From: Pratylenchus scribneri
Lineage: Eukaryota; Nematoda; Chromadorea; Rhabditida; Pratylenchidae
DNA: 64,000 nt
Reading direction: 5' to 3'
NCBI GenBank assembly: GCA_030063045.1
Contig: JAQSEB010000023.1
Location: 3,968,001 to 4,032,000, forward strand
In this document: positions 45,732 to 55,305 of the stretch, piece after piece
Position numbering within the stretch: position 1 is the first letter of the stretch
How the letters are laid out: each line of letters begins with the position of its first letter
Notes under the pieces: model-generated
What the model saw: the letters and a program-made list of their open reading frames with translations, nothing else
What the model was told of the DNA's origin: nothing
The model's database searches: none
Made by a program: the position numbers and the translations under genes

Positions 45732-47058
45732 CTATTTGCCTTCGGATTTCCCATTTCGTCTGCTGCTGTTCGTCTGGAATCCTGGTTGGAAGATCTGAAA
45801 ATTATTTTGTTTTTAATCATGTTTAAAACTGCAATAAAATTGGAAAACCTTTGGTGTGATGCCCAAGTCGCCCTTAACTCTCAGAATAGCGCCAGCGTTG
45901 TCATACCTAAAATTGCGAAAATTCATTTCATTTCTAATAATCAAACAAAACTCACAATCCGCAGTAATGGGGAGCAGTGAACAGTGTCATCAGGCCGGAG
46001 TTTGGGTTGCCGCCGAAGAATTCATAGCCATCCTGAACGACCTGAATTGAATGAAATTATCAAAAAACAAATTTTAAATGGAAATGGACTAACCTGATGT
46101 GCCCGAATGATCAGGTCAAGTTTGAAGCGGCGGAGTACTTGGTTGATCACCTCTTGTCCGAATGTGCAGCCAGCGCCACGTGGATTTCTGCCAAAAAAAC
46201 GCACATTCACATCCGGATCGGCCCAGAGCAAGTCGACAGCAAGCTGATTTTTGTCCTGAGTTATTTGATTATCCTAAAATGATGAGAAAATCACTTTTTT
46301 GAATAATGTTAACTCACTTCTAGTGGCCGAACGATATTGTTGATGATTTCAAGATTTGGCGCATCCAACATCGGTGGGCTGAGACCTCCTGGAAATGAAG
46401 GGAATTTGTATTAACAAAAACAAAACATTATCCCACCATGCATGCACAGAATCCGCGATGATATCAGGGCCGCCAGTGGCATCAACTCGAAGGTCCGCTG
46501 GAATGATCTGTACATTTCTTCGTCCTCGTAGAATTTGAGCACCGCATCGTGGAAGCCATAAGCGTTGTTGATGTTCTGTGTTTCGTGATTCCCTCGCAGC
46601 ATGAAGAAGTTATTCGGGTAACGAATCTGTAAATGTTGGGAATATTAATTTGTTATTATCAAAACAATAAAAATGCCACCTTGCAGGCAAACATGAAGAG
46701 AATGAGCTCGATTTGTTGTTGGCCTCGATCCACATAGTCGCCCAGGAAGAGGTAGTTGGTGACGTTCGGAAATCCCTCGGACTCGAATACTCGCACAATA
46801 TCGTTGAATTGACCATGCAGATCGCCGCAGACAATGACGGGCCCATTGATTTTCAGTAACATCGGCTGCGACAAGAACACTTTGCGAGCTTTGTGTAACA
46901 GATGCATCACATTCTGCAAAATAGGGAAGAAATTAATTGTGTTTAAAAGAAAATAAAATATAACCAACCTCTTTCTTGATCAATTGCACAAGGTTTCCTT
47001 CGCGTATGCCTTCGAGAAGCCTGTTGAAGAACATCATGATATTGAAATTGCTAGTCAT
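45732..47058 (-). CDS. PP1-type serine/threonine protein phosphatase catalytic subunit
   Basis: Minus strand, ATG at 47058 (MTSNFNIMMFFNRLLEG). Metal and substrate motifs are all present: GDLHGQFNDIVRVFE, GDYVDRGQQQIE, LRGNHE, the HGG loop (CMHGGL/I), LLWADPDVNV, RAHQVVQDGYEFF, and FTAPHYCGYDNAGAI. The C-terminal exon ends IFQPGFQTNSSRRNGKS with the stop at 45732. Length fits PP1. The sequence is less conserved than somatic PP1, as are the nematode sperm-type paralogues (GSP-3/4 in C. elegans). It is transcribed away from the adjacent MSP gene. Confidence 0.9.
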
Positions 47059-47368
47059 TTTGGAGTTTGGCCGCAGAGTAGTCGTTGTGTTGCGTGAATT
47101 GAGTGGTTGCTGGAGATTTCACTGCTTTTATAGTCGAAATTGCGACCATATCAAATACTAATACGATAACATATACAGTATTATAAAATTCTACAAATTA
47201 CAGTTACAGTAATATGTATAGTTCTGAAAAAAAAAATGTAAGAATGTCATGAAAACTTATTGCTAAAAAAGCCACTGCCTCGGAATGATTCAGCATCAAC
47301 CGATCAACCAACAAACGACAAGCAAATCAATCTCTTCAAGAAGCAAACAACCAATCTCGACGATCAAC
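47059..47368. promoter_or_regulatory. Short divergent promoter region between PP1-type gene and MSP gene
   Basis: Only 310 bp separate the two start codons. ATACAGTA/TACAGTA-type short repeats occur (47170-47225). If both genes are sperm-expressed, this may act as a bidirectional male-germline promoter. This is inference from position; no known motif was recognised. Confidence 0.35.
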
Positions 47369-47806
47369 ATGGCACAAATTCCACCCGGCGATATTGCGAC
47401 ACAACCAGGACAAAAGGTCATCTTCAACGCCCCGTTCGATGACAAGCACACCTACTACATGAAGGTCAGTTAATTTAAAATTAAAATTTCCAAATCAAAT
47501 AATAAATCCCTTTTCCCACAGATCATCAACTCCGGGGGTCACCGCATCGGCTTCGCCTTCAAAACGACCAACCCGCAACGTCTGAACATGGACCCGCCCA
47601 ATGGAGTGCTTGACCCGAAGGAATCCATCAACATTGCCATCTCCTGCGATGCCTTCGATTCTGCAACCGAGGCCACCAACAACGACCGCGTCACCGTGGA
47701 ATGGACCAACACACCGGAGGGAGCAGCCAAGCAATTCCGTCGCGAATGGTTCCAAGGAGATGGCATGGTCCGCCGCAAGAATCTGCCGATCGAATACAAC
47801 ATGTGA
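47369..47806 (+). CDS. msp: Major sperm protein
   Basis: Two exons split by one intron (donor AAG|GTCAGT near 47463, acceptor CCCACAG at 47520). The 127-aa product starts [19 protein letters not shown] and continues with [20 protein letters not shown] and [39 protein letters not shown] follows, and the end is [14 protein letters not shown] polymerises to drive the amoeboid motility of nematode sperm and also signals oocyte maturation. Codon use is more G/C-rich than in neighbours, as expected for a very highly expressed gene. Confidence 0.97.
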
Positions 47807-48177
47807 TGCGCCGAAGACAACCAGAAGATGAAGCAACCATAGGATCGATCTCTCCCCCGTCCCCATACCCACTCTCAATTCTTGTAATTTGTCATGTCCA
47901 TTCCCTTCCATACGCCATTGTTCTTCCCCTAATACCATCATATCTATAATTGTTCCACATATATTGTTGTATTTCCTATTCTTGAATCTTGAATAAAATC
48001 TGAAAAAATGTTTGATGTTTATTTAATATTTGGAATCACTCCATGCAAAAATTACGAAAATTGATTGTATTCAAACTGTATTGCATTATTGCTATTTACT
48101 TCCTCTATTGCAAGTTTTATTTTCCAATTTTTACACTATCTAGGATCCTATGAAGAAGTTAGATGGATTTTTTGCCA

Positions 48178-48756
48178 TCCTATATATAATTTTAGAAGTG
48201 TCTGTCTGTCTGTCCCCCGATTTTCTCGGAGATATGTGGATGGATTGAGCTGAATTTTTGTACTCAGGGGTTTTCGGGGGTGCTGATGCAGAATTTTGAA
48301 TCATTTTTTTGATTTGGCCAAGTCTCGCGCAGCTAGGCCATAAGTTATGGCCAAGTTTGGTAATGATAGTTTTTGATGATGAAAATGTCGAGTATAGGGT
48401 AATCGAGGGTGCTGAAGACGATGGTAATAATGGTTTTGCATTTGGTTCAAGTCTTGCGCAGCTAGGCCACAGCGTTATGGCCAAGTTTGGTGATGTTGGA
48501 TTTTGATGATGGAGAAGTGAAATATAGGGTAATCGACCATGCTAAAGATGATGGTGATAATCTTTTTGCATTTGGTTTAGGTTTTGGCCATAAAATATGC
48601 AAATTTTATTTTCTATGGAATGTGGAGTATTCCACAAAAATGTGGAGTATTCCACAAAAATGTGGAGTATTCCACAATTATGTCAAGTAATATTTAATTA
48701 TTGTGAGATTTGATGATTGAAATATGAAAATTTAGGGTAATCGATGGTGTTGAAGA
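48178..48756 (+). mobile_element. Helitron-like copy A (5' part only)
   Basis: Begins A|TCCTATATATAATTTTAG and shares 48300-48655 almost base for base with copy C (50005-50362). It is cut short where copy B begins at 48757, so it lacks its own 3' hairpin. Contains three GTGGAGTATTCCACAA repeats near 48623-48676. Confidence 0.75.
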
Positions 48757-49067
48757 TCCTATATATAATTTTAGAAGAAATTGTTTGTTTGTCCCCCTAT
48801 TTTTCTCTATATTTTGCAATATGAAATGAGCTGATTTTTTGTACTTGGGGGTTTTCGAGGGTGCTGATGCAGAATTTCCAATCAGTTTTTTGATATGTCC
48901 AAGTCTCGCGCAGCTTGGCCATAAGTTATGGCCAAGTTTAGTGATTTTAGATTTAGGTGATGAAAATGTTTAATATAGGATAATCGATAGTGCTGATTAT
49001 GATGGTGATAATGGTTTTGTATTTGGTTTGAGTTTTGGCCATGAAATATGCAAATTTTTGTTGAGAT

Positions 49068-49345
49068 GGAATAGTTCAACAGAATTAGGAATAGTCCTAA
49101 GATGTGGAATAGTTCAACAGAATTAGGAATAGTTCTAAGATGTGGAATAGTTCAACAGAATTAGGAATAGTCCTAAGATGTGGAATAGTTCAACAGAATT
49201 AGGAATAGTCCTAAGATTTGGAATAGTTCAACAGTATTAGGAATAGTCCTAAGATTTGGAATAGTTCAACAGAATTAGGAATAGTTTTAAGATTTGGAAT
49301 AGTTCAACAGAATTAGGAATAGTCCTAAGATTTGGAATAGTATAT
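49068..49345. repeat. 38-bp minisatellite in Helitron-like copy B
   Basis: About seven tandem copies of a unit beginning GGAATAGTTCAACAGAATTA and ending CCTAAGATGT or CCTAAGATTT, period 38 bp. Absent from copy C, so it expanded after the copies separated. Confidence 0.9.
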
Positions 49346-49378
49346 AGTAGAACTGATTGATGATTTGTTTAATGACTA

Positions 49379-49444
49379 GGATAGCGCAGATGGTAGAGTG
49401 GTAGACTTTTGCTATGTGGGTCAAGTTCGATTTCCAGTTGTGAC
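49379..49444 (+). other. tRNA-like segment in Helitron-like copy B
   Basis: GGATAGCGCAGATGGTAGAG followed by a region ending AGTTCGATTTCC looks like a tRNA D-arm/box A and T-arm/box B at normal spacing. The acceptor stem does not close and the anticodon stem is weak, so a working tRNA is unlikely. Copy C has the same segment at 50422-50486. Confidence 0.5.
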
Positions 49445-49880
49445 AAATAATTTTCTTTATCATTTTTTGCATTTTATCCTTCACAATTCAATTCTCTGAG
49501 CCCCGAAGGGGCGAAGATTATTATAGGGAAACAATCGACGGGCGAGCGAAGCGAGCTGAGCCCCGAAGGGGCGAAGATGGGGACAACAGTCACACTTCCC
49601 TAGCTCAGAAGAACGCCCGATAGGGCGTTCTTCTGAGCTAGTTTTTGATAATTTTTGAAATTGGTTAAACAATCGGATTTTCTAATACGTGTGTACATAT
49701 ATTAATTCCGAAAAAATCATTAGTTTTTTGGACTAAGTTCCAATCCCAAGTAAAAGGAAAGGAAAATTGTTTAGAAAAATGTCTTTAAACGCACAAGTCA
49801 CCTCCTTTTTCATTTGAAACCCAAACTTAAATGATTTATTGTTCCAGAAAGTTTCTATTTGTATACCTATTTACATATTA

Positions 49881-50683
49881 TCCTATATATAATTTTAGAA
49901 GAAATTGCTTGTCTGTCCCCCTAATTTTCTCTATGTTTTGCAAGATGAAATGAGTTGAATTTTTGTACTCGGGGGTTTTCGTGGGTGCTGATGCAGAATT
50001 TTGAATCATTTTTTTGATTTGGCCAAGTCTCGCGCAGCTAGGCCATAAGTTATGGCCAAGTTTGGTAATGATAGTTTTTGATGATGAAAATGTCGAGTAT
50101 AGGGTAATCGAGGGTGCTGAAGACGATGGTAATAATGGTTTTGCATTTGGTTCAAGTCTTGCGCAGCTAGGCCACAGCGTTATGGCCAAGTTTGGTGATG
50201 TTGGATTTTGATGATGGAGAAGTGAAATATAGGGTAATCGACCATGCTAAAGATGATGGTGATAATCTTTTTGCATTTGGTTTAGGTTTTGGCCATAAAA
50301 TATGCAAATTTTATTTTCTATGGAATGTGGAGTATTCCACAAAAATGTGGAGTATTCCACAAAAATGCTAAGATTTGGAAAAGTATATAGTAGAATTAAT
50401 TGATGATTTGTTTAATGACTTGGATATCGCAGATGGTAGAGTGGTAGACTTTTGCTATGTGGTCAAGTTCGATTTCCAGTTATGACAAATAATTTTCTTT
50501 ATCATTTTTTGCATTTTATCCTTCACAATTCAATTCTCTGAGCCCCGAAGGGGCGAAGATTATTATAGGGAAACAATCGACGGGCGAGCGAAGCGAGCTG
50601 AGCCCCGAAGGGGCGAAGATGGGGACAACAGTCACACTTCCCTAGCTCAGAAGAACGCCCGATAGGGCGTTCGACTGAGCTAG
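49881..50683 (+). mobile_element. Helitron-like copy C (803 bp)
   Basis: 5' end A|TCCTATATATAATTTTAG at 49881 and 3' end CTAG|T at 50683. The terminal hairpin GAACGCCC-GATA-GGGCGTTC is kept, with two changes further down the stem. It includes the tRNA-like segment and both GCCCCGAAGGGGC palindromes, but only two GTGGAGTATTCCACAA units and no 38-bp minisatellite. It ends 42 bp before the UBX gene start. Confidence 0.8.
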
Positions 50684-50725
50684 TTTTACTATATGTATGA
50701 TTTAATTATATTTTGAACCAAAATT

Positions 50726-52087
50726 ATGGCTGATCAAAATTCTCCTGGTCCATCGAATCAAAATCAATCAAATGAAAACAATGAAATTGATATAAATGCC
50801 TATAAAAATGGTGCATCTTCTATAGAGATGTTCAAGGTTTTATTCTTATTAAAAATATTCTTGAATTATTTTTTTAGGAAATTTGCGGACTGAATGATGA
50901 TGAGACCGCTGCTCAATTATTAAAAGAATCGGGAGGGAATCTTGAAGCGGCCATCCATCAATTTTTCTATGTAGAGTTTTTTAGTCAATTTTTTGTTAAC
51001 TAAATGAGTAAATTTAGACAAATGAAAATAATGCTGACCAACCGGAATTGCTAGAAAATGAAAATAATGTGCATCAAGAATTGAGACAACGCCGAGTGGT
51101 CGGTGCCCAAAATGTACAACCGGTCAATCCAACATCCAATCAATTGATTCCGCAAAGAGCACCGATGGCCTGGGGTCAATGGTTCCGTGCATTGATTTTC
51201 CTTCCACTCCGATTCTTCTATTCATCTTTGACTGAATGTCTCACTTTCTTCTGTATCGTTTTAATATACAATATCTAAATAACAAAAATTTTGCAGACAA
51301 TTTGATAATTGGACCACCAAATCAAAGGAATAATGCAAATAGAAAGTAATTTTTAGATTAAAAGTGAAAATAAATTGAATATTATAGTCATCGAGCAATA
51401 ATGCAACAAAATCAACAACAAAATTTGATCCAAGATCGATTGTATGTTTATTGATTTACATTTAATTTTAATAAATAATTCAAGGTTAATGCGTTCCCAA
51501 CAAAATGAATACAATCGGGCATTGGCCATTGATCGTCAAAAAGCGCAAGAAAGAAAGCAAAAAGAACAACAAAAATTGGAAGAAGAAAAGCGAGCCAAAG
51601 AGGAAATAGAGAAGATGATGGCAAAAATTAATAGAATAAAACAGAAAAAGGATGAAATTGCGAAAAACATCGCCAATCATCAAGAGCCGGAAATTACGGA
51701 AAATAATCTTGTACGAATTCGCGTTTCATTCCCGAATGGCATAAAAATGGAGAAACGTTTTCGGAAGACCGACAGTCTCGAGGTTTTCCTCTTTACTTTC
51801 CATTTTAACTTAAAAAACAAATTTTAGCGACTTTTTGAAGCAGTTTTTGTGCATCCTGAATGTCCGGATAACTTCTCTTTATTCACAATTCGTCCATCTG
51901 TTTTACTCCGCTGTGCTCCGGATTGGTATTTAATGGAATTTGAACGAGGCGAATCCGAAATTAATGAACCAATTAAAACATTCGCTGACCATGGATTGCT
52001 CACCTCAGCCGTAATTATTGTTCAAGTAAATCAAAATAATAATAAAATCTAATTTAAATAATTTTTTTGTAGGACAATGATGCTTGA
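50726..52087 (+). CDS. UBA/UBX-domain protein, FAF2 (UBXD8)-like but lacking the UAS domain
   Basis: Starts MADQNSPGPSNQNQSN. Exon 2 encodes a UBA domain (EICGLNDDETAAQLLKESGG). A hydrophobic stretch (WGQWFRALIFLPLRFFYSSL) matches the ER/lipid-droplet hairpin of FAF2. Two short exons (NLIIGPPNQRNN, MQQNQQQNLIQDRL) lead straight into the coiled coil (MRSQQNEYNRALAIDRQKAQ and KEQQKLEEEKRAKEE). The UBX domain follows (RIRVSFPNGIKMEKRFRKTD, LLTSAVIIVQDNDA). FAF2 normally has a thioredoxin-like UAS domain of about 150 residues between hairpin and coiled coil; there is no room for it here. The role would be recruiting p97/CDC-48 in ER-associated degradation. Confidence 0.82.
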
Positions 52088-52337
52088 AAACGAGAAGGAT
52101 GGATGGATGGATGCCAATTGATTTAACATTCAATCATTCATGGCTATTGCTCTTTTAAATTCAATTTGATGTATTTTTCATTCCGTTTATGTTAGATTTG
52201 AAACAAAGTTTTTTTTATCATTCATTCTAATTGAAATAAATATATTGACAGAGAGATAAATTAATTTCATTAATTTGTTTTTTCAATCAAATATATAAAA
52301 ATCAACAATAATATTTTAATAATTATTAAAAAGCCAA

Positions 52338-53526
52338 ATGAATCGTCAAAATGTTTATGCAATTTTATTGGCCTCCACAACCGGTGCCACCGGATATTTT
52401 TTGGGTTACAAAGAAAAAGAAAACACGAAATGGTTCCCTAAACTGATGAAAAAAGCAATGGCTGACTCCGCTGCCGGCACTTTAATCCTCCAACCCGGAA
52501 CACCGACAATTCCAAAAGGACCAATTCAAATAGAAATAAATCAAAAAGATGAAAAAGAAATTGAATTTTGGAAAAGGCCATCAAGGGCGGCTGAAATTAT
52601 GCGATTTGGCTATCCAGGCTTCGATAATTTACGGACATTCGAGGATTTTATAGTCAGTTATGATCGCCGAAACCGAACACCCCATTGGGTTATGGAGCAT
52701 TTGTCGCCGGAAAGGATTGCTTATAATCCGGAAGTTGACCGTTCAAAATGCATTTTCCAACCGGACAATTCCATTCATCCATATTTCCAATCACAAAATG
52801 AAGATTATCGGGTTGGGACCATTCAATTTAATATTAATTAAATAATATTTACAAATTGAAGAGAAGTGGATATGATCGAGGACATTTGGCGGCGGCCGCA
52901 AATCATCGGCGAACTCAATTGGCCATGGAACAAACATTCCTCCTCTCAAATATGTCCCCGCAAGTTGGAAAAGGATTCAATCGGGATAAATGGAACGAAT
53001 TGGAGAAATATGTTCGGTAAGGATATTAATTATTACGGTTTAACTAATTAATTCATTCATTCATTTTAGTCATCTTGCCCGCGAAAATTTGAATATTTAC
53101 ATTTGTTCTGGGCCGCTTTATTTGCCGCATCAAGAAGAAGATGGCAATTTATATATAAAATATAAAGTAAAAACGATTATAATTAATATTTAATAATATT
53201 AATTTAATAGGTTATTGGAAAATCCCAAGTTGCTGTTCCCACTCATTTCTTCAAAGTTATTCTCATCGAAAAAACCAAAGATAAATTCGAATTGGAGGTG
53301 AAATAATTTAAATAAATTAATTTAAAAAGAATTATTTTAGGCTTATTTAATGCCAAATGCGGCAATACCAGATGAGAAACCATTGCACGATTTTTTGGTC
53401 CCTTTGGATTCAATCGAACGATCGGCTGGTTTTTTGCTCTTTGACAAATTGCCGAAGGAAAAATTGAAAAGAGTGAATTTAAAATTGGAAGAAGGCAAAG
53501 GAGGAGGACTTTTTGGACTGTTCTGA
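52338..53526 (+). CDS. cps-6: Mitochondrial endonuclease G
   Basis: Four exons. The N-terminus (MNRQNVYAILLASTTGATGY) is a mitochondrial presequence with a hydrophobic stretch. The core reads EIMRFGYPGFDNLRTFEDFI, SYDRRNRTPHWVMEHL, then SGYDRGHLAAAANH with the catalytic DRGH motif, LLSNMSPQVGKGFNRDKWN with the metal-site Asn, and YICSGPLYLP. VPTHFFKVILIEK and the tail end at 53526. EndoG is a DNA/RNA non-specific beta-beta-alpha-metal nuclease of the intermembrane space. In C. elegans CPS-6 it acts in apoptotic DNA breakdown and paternal mitochondrial elimination. It starts 250 bp after the UBX gene on the same strand. Confidence 0.94.
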
Positions 53527-55305
53527 AAATACAAAAATTCATTCAATTTTTATATTTTTTTTTTTATTTTTGCTCAATTTCACATTGTTTTTATAAATTT
53601 TATAAAAGTAAATTTAATGATTGTGATGAGAATGGGAAGAATGCCCAAAATTGGGATCACTTCGCTGTCGATAAAATGATTTATGAGAAATGTGGCATTA
53701 GTAAGGTTTTTTTTTGTATAATTAAATTATGTTTTTTTTTCTTTTCAAAAATAACAATGAGAGAGAATTTGGCTTGATTTTGCTTTAGGGAGTACAGTAT
53801 CCTTGATGAATTTCTATTTTATTCTCTTTTGCTAGAACAATTCTGATTTTTTGTGTTTAAAAAAAATACAAACTTTGGGGGCAAAGAATTTCGAACAAAA
53901 TTACCAAAATAATTTTGGACAATCAATTTAGTGAATGTTGAATTCCTTGATAATATCACGAAAACAGTGCCTAAATTTTCCTACTTGCTAATTTGCCCTT
54001 CACCAAATCCAAATATTCTCTAATCGCAATTGGAATTCCCCTTCCCCTTCCCATTACCACAATTCAATCCACTTTCTTCCTCATCCGCTAATTCACATTC
54101 AATTCTTCAATCCATTTCTCCCCTCGATTCACTTTCCCCATGTATTTCAATTCGATCCGCTTTTTCCATCATCAACACCGCCAATCAAATCGGAAGGAAT
54201 TTTCCTTAAAATAGCCTCCCATTTGGTTGGTTGGTTTCCTCACCTCATATTAGAATGCAAAAATGCTTTCGAGGAACAAGAACAACTTGACGGCGGAAAG
54301 AATGCGAAAATGATGCGTAGGATGAACGAAGGGGAATTTGGAGATGGAAAAGGAACACGTAAATTTGTTGGATTAATCACAAAATATTTATTACCACCAA
54401 CAATTTCCGATAACCCTGATTTAAAAACAACCTTCCTTTGAATGATTCCAAAAATTAAATGTGAATGGGGGATTAGTCCAGACTCCAGAGGAGGATGACG
54501 ATGAGCGCCAAAGGGCAAAAGAGAAGTGGAAGAAAAGAAGAAGTTTTGTTTGTTGGTGTAAATCTAACCAGTTGGCATCTTCACAAAAATTCTCACAAAA
54601 GTGGCTCCACTCGTCCATTCCATTCCTTTTCATTCCATTCATCCCCTCCCCCTCTCCAATTTAATGCAAATTAACCGATCGATGTGTTTGGGTGGGGATA
54701 AAGATGATCTGCGCTGGAGGGGAAGAAGATGGACAAATTGACCAGCCGCCAGCAGTCAAACGATGGGATGCGCAAGGTTGCTGAATGAGTGGTTGGGGAC
54801 TAAGCCCGAAGAAGGCAAAGAAAGTCCAGTTTTGTTTGGTTGGTTGGGCAGCTTGTTCTCTTGCGCAAAGCCCTTGTGGGCATTCTCCTCCCTCTTCAAA
54901 CAAAGCAATGGCGGCAAAAAGGCAATTGTGATTGGAGTTGGGGGGGGGGGGGGGGGGGGGACGATGAGGATTCGGGGAGGAAAGGGGCATGATGAGGAGC
55001 CCATAGGCATCAATATCCCAAAAATGGCTTCTAGCTTTTTAATCGTCTCCATCCAAACTTTTTCCTCTCCCAAAAGCATTCCATAAGAACACGAAAAAAA
55101 ATATGCGCTAAGTTTTTCTAAATTAACGACAATTTTATTACCCAATTTAAAATGCATTAAACCTTCATTTCATTTGATTATCAAATCACAAAAGATCCAT
55201 AACAAATTTGTACACAGGTGGTCCACAGAAGTGATGATTTTTTGGCTTCTTAATTACCATTCCAAAAATGAAATCAACAAAAAGAGGAGAAAAGTTCAGC
55301 CAAAA
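53527..55305. other. Intergenic region, no supported gene
   Basis: Open frames at 54223-54664 (+) and 54240-55157 (-) overlap and include a homopolymer-coded Gly or Pro run, so they are not believable genes. T-rich runs at 53550-53780. A TACAGTATCC string at 53802. Confidence 0.45.
54940..54960. repeat. Poly-G tract, 21 nt
   Basis: Run of 21 G, the longest homopolymer in the window. Confidence 0.95.

Larger units (their letters stand above)
48757..49641 (+). mobile_element. Helitron-like copy B (885 bp)
   Basis: 5' end A|TCCTATATATAATTTTAG, 3' end CTAG|T, with no target duplication, as Helitrons show. The 3' terminus is a perfect 19-bp stem (CTAGCTCAGAAGAACGCCC, loop GATA) at 49600-49641. 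Two GCCCCGAAGGGGC palindromes precede it. Carries a 38-bp minisatellite and a tRNA-like segment. No Rep/helicase ORF. Confidence 0.8.

Noticed and set aside
47495..47941. 148-codon minus-strand ORF
   Set aside because: Antisense to the GC-rich MSP exon 2. High codon bias leaves the opposite frame open.
49379..49444. Functional tRNA gene
   Set aside because: Box A- and box B-like motifs are present but the acceptor stem does not pair and the anticodon stem is weak. Kept only as a tRNA-like segment.
54661..55157. Minus-strand ORFs with a long Pro run
   Set aside because: Pro run is the 21-nt poly-G tract. No supporting splice chain or motif.
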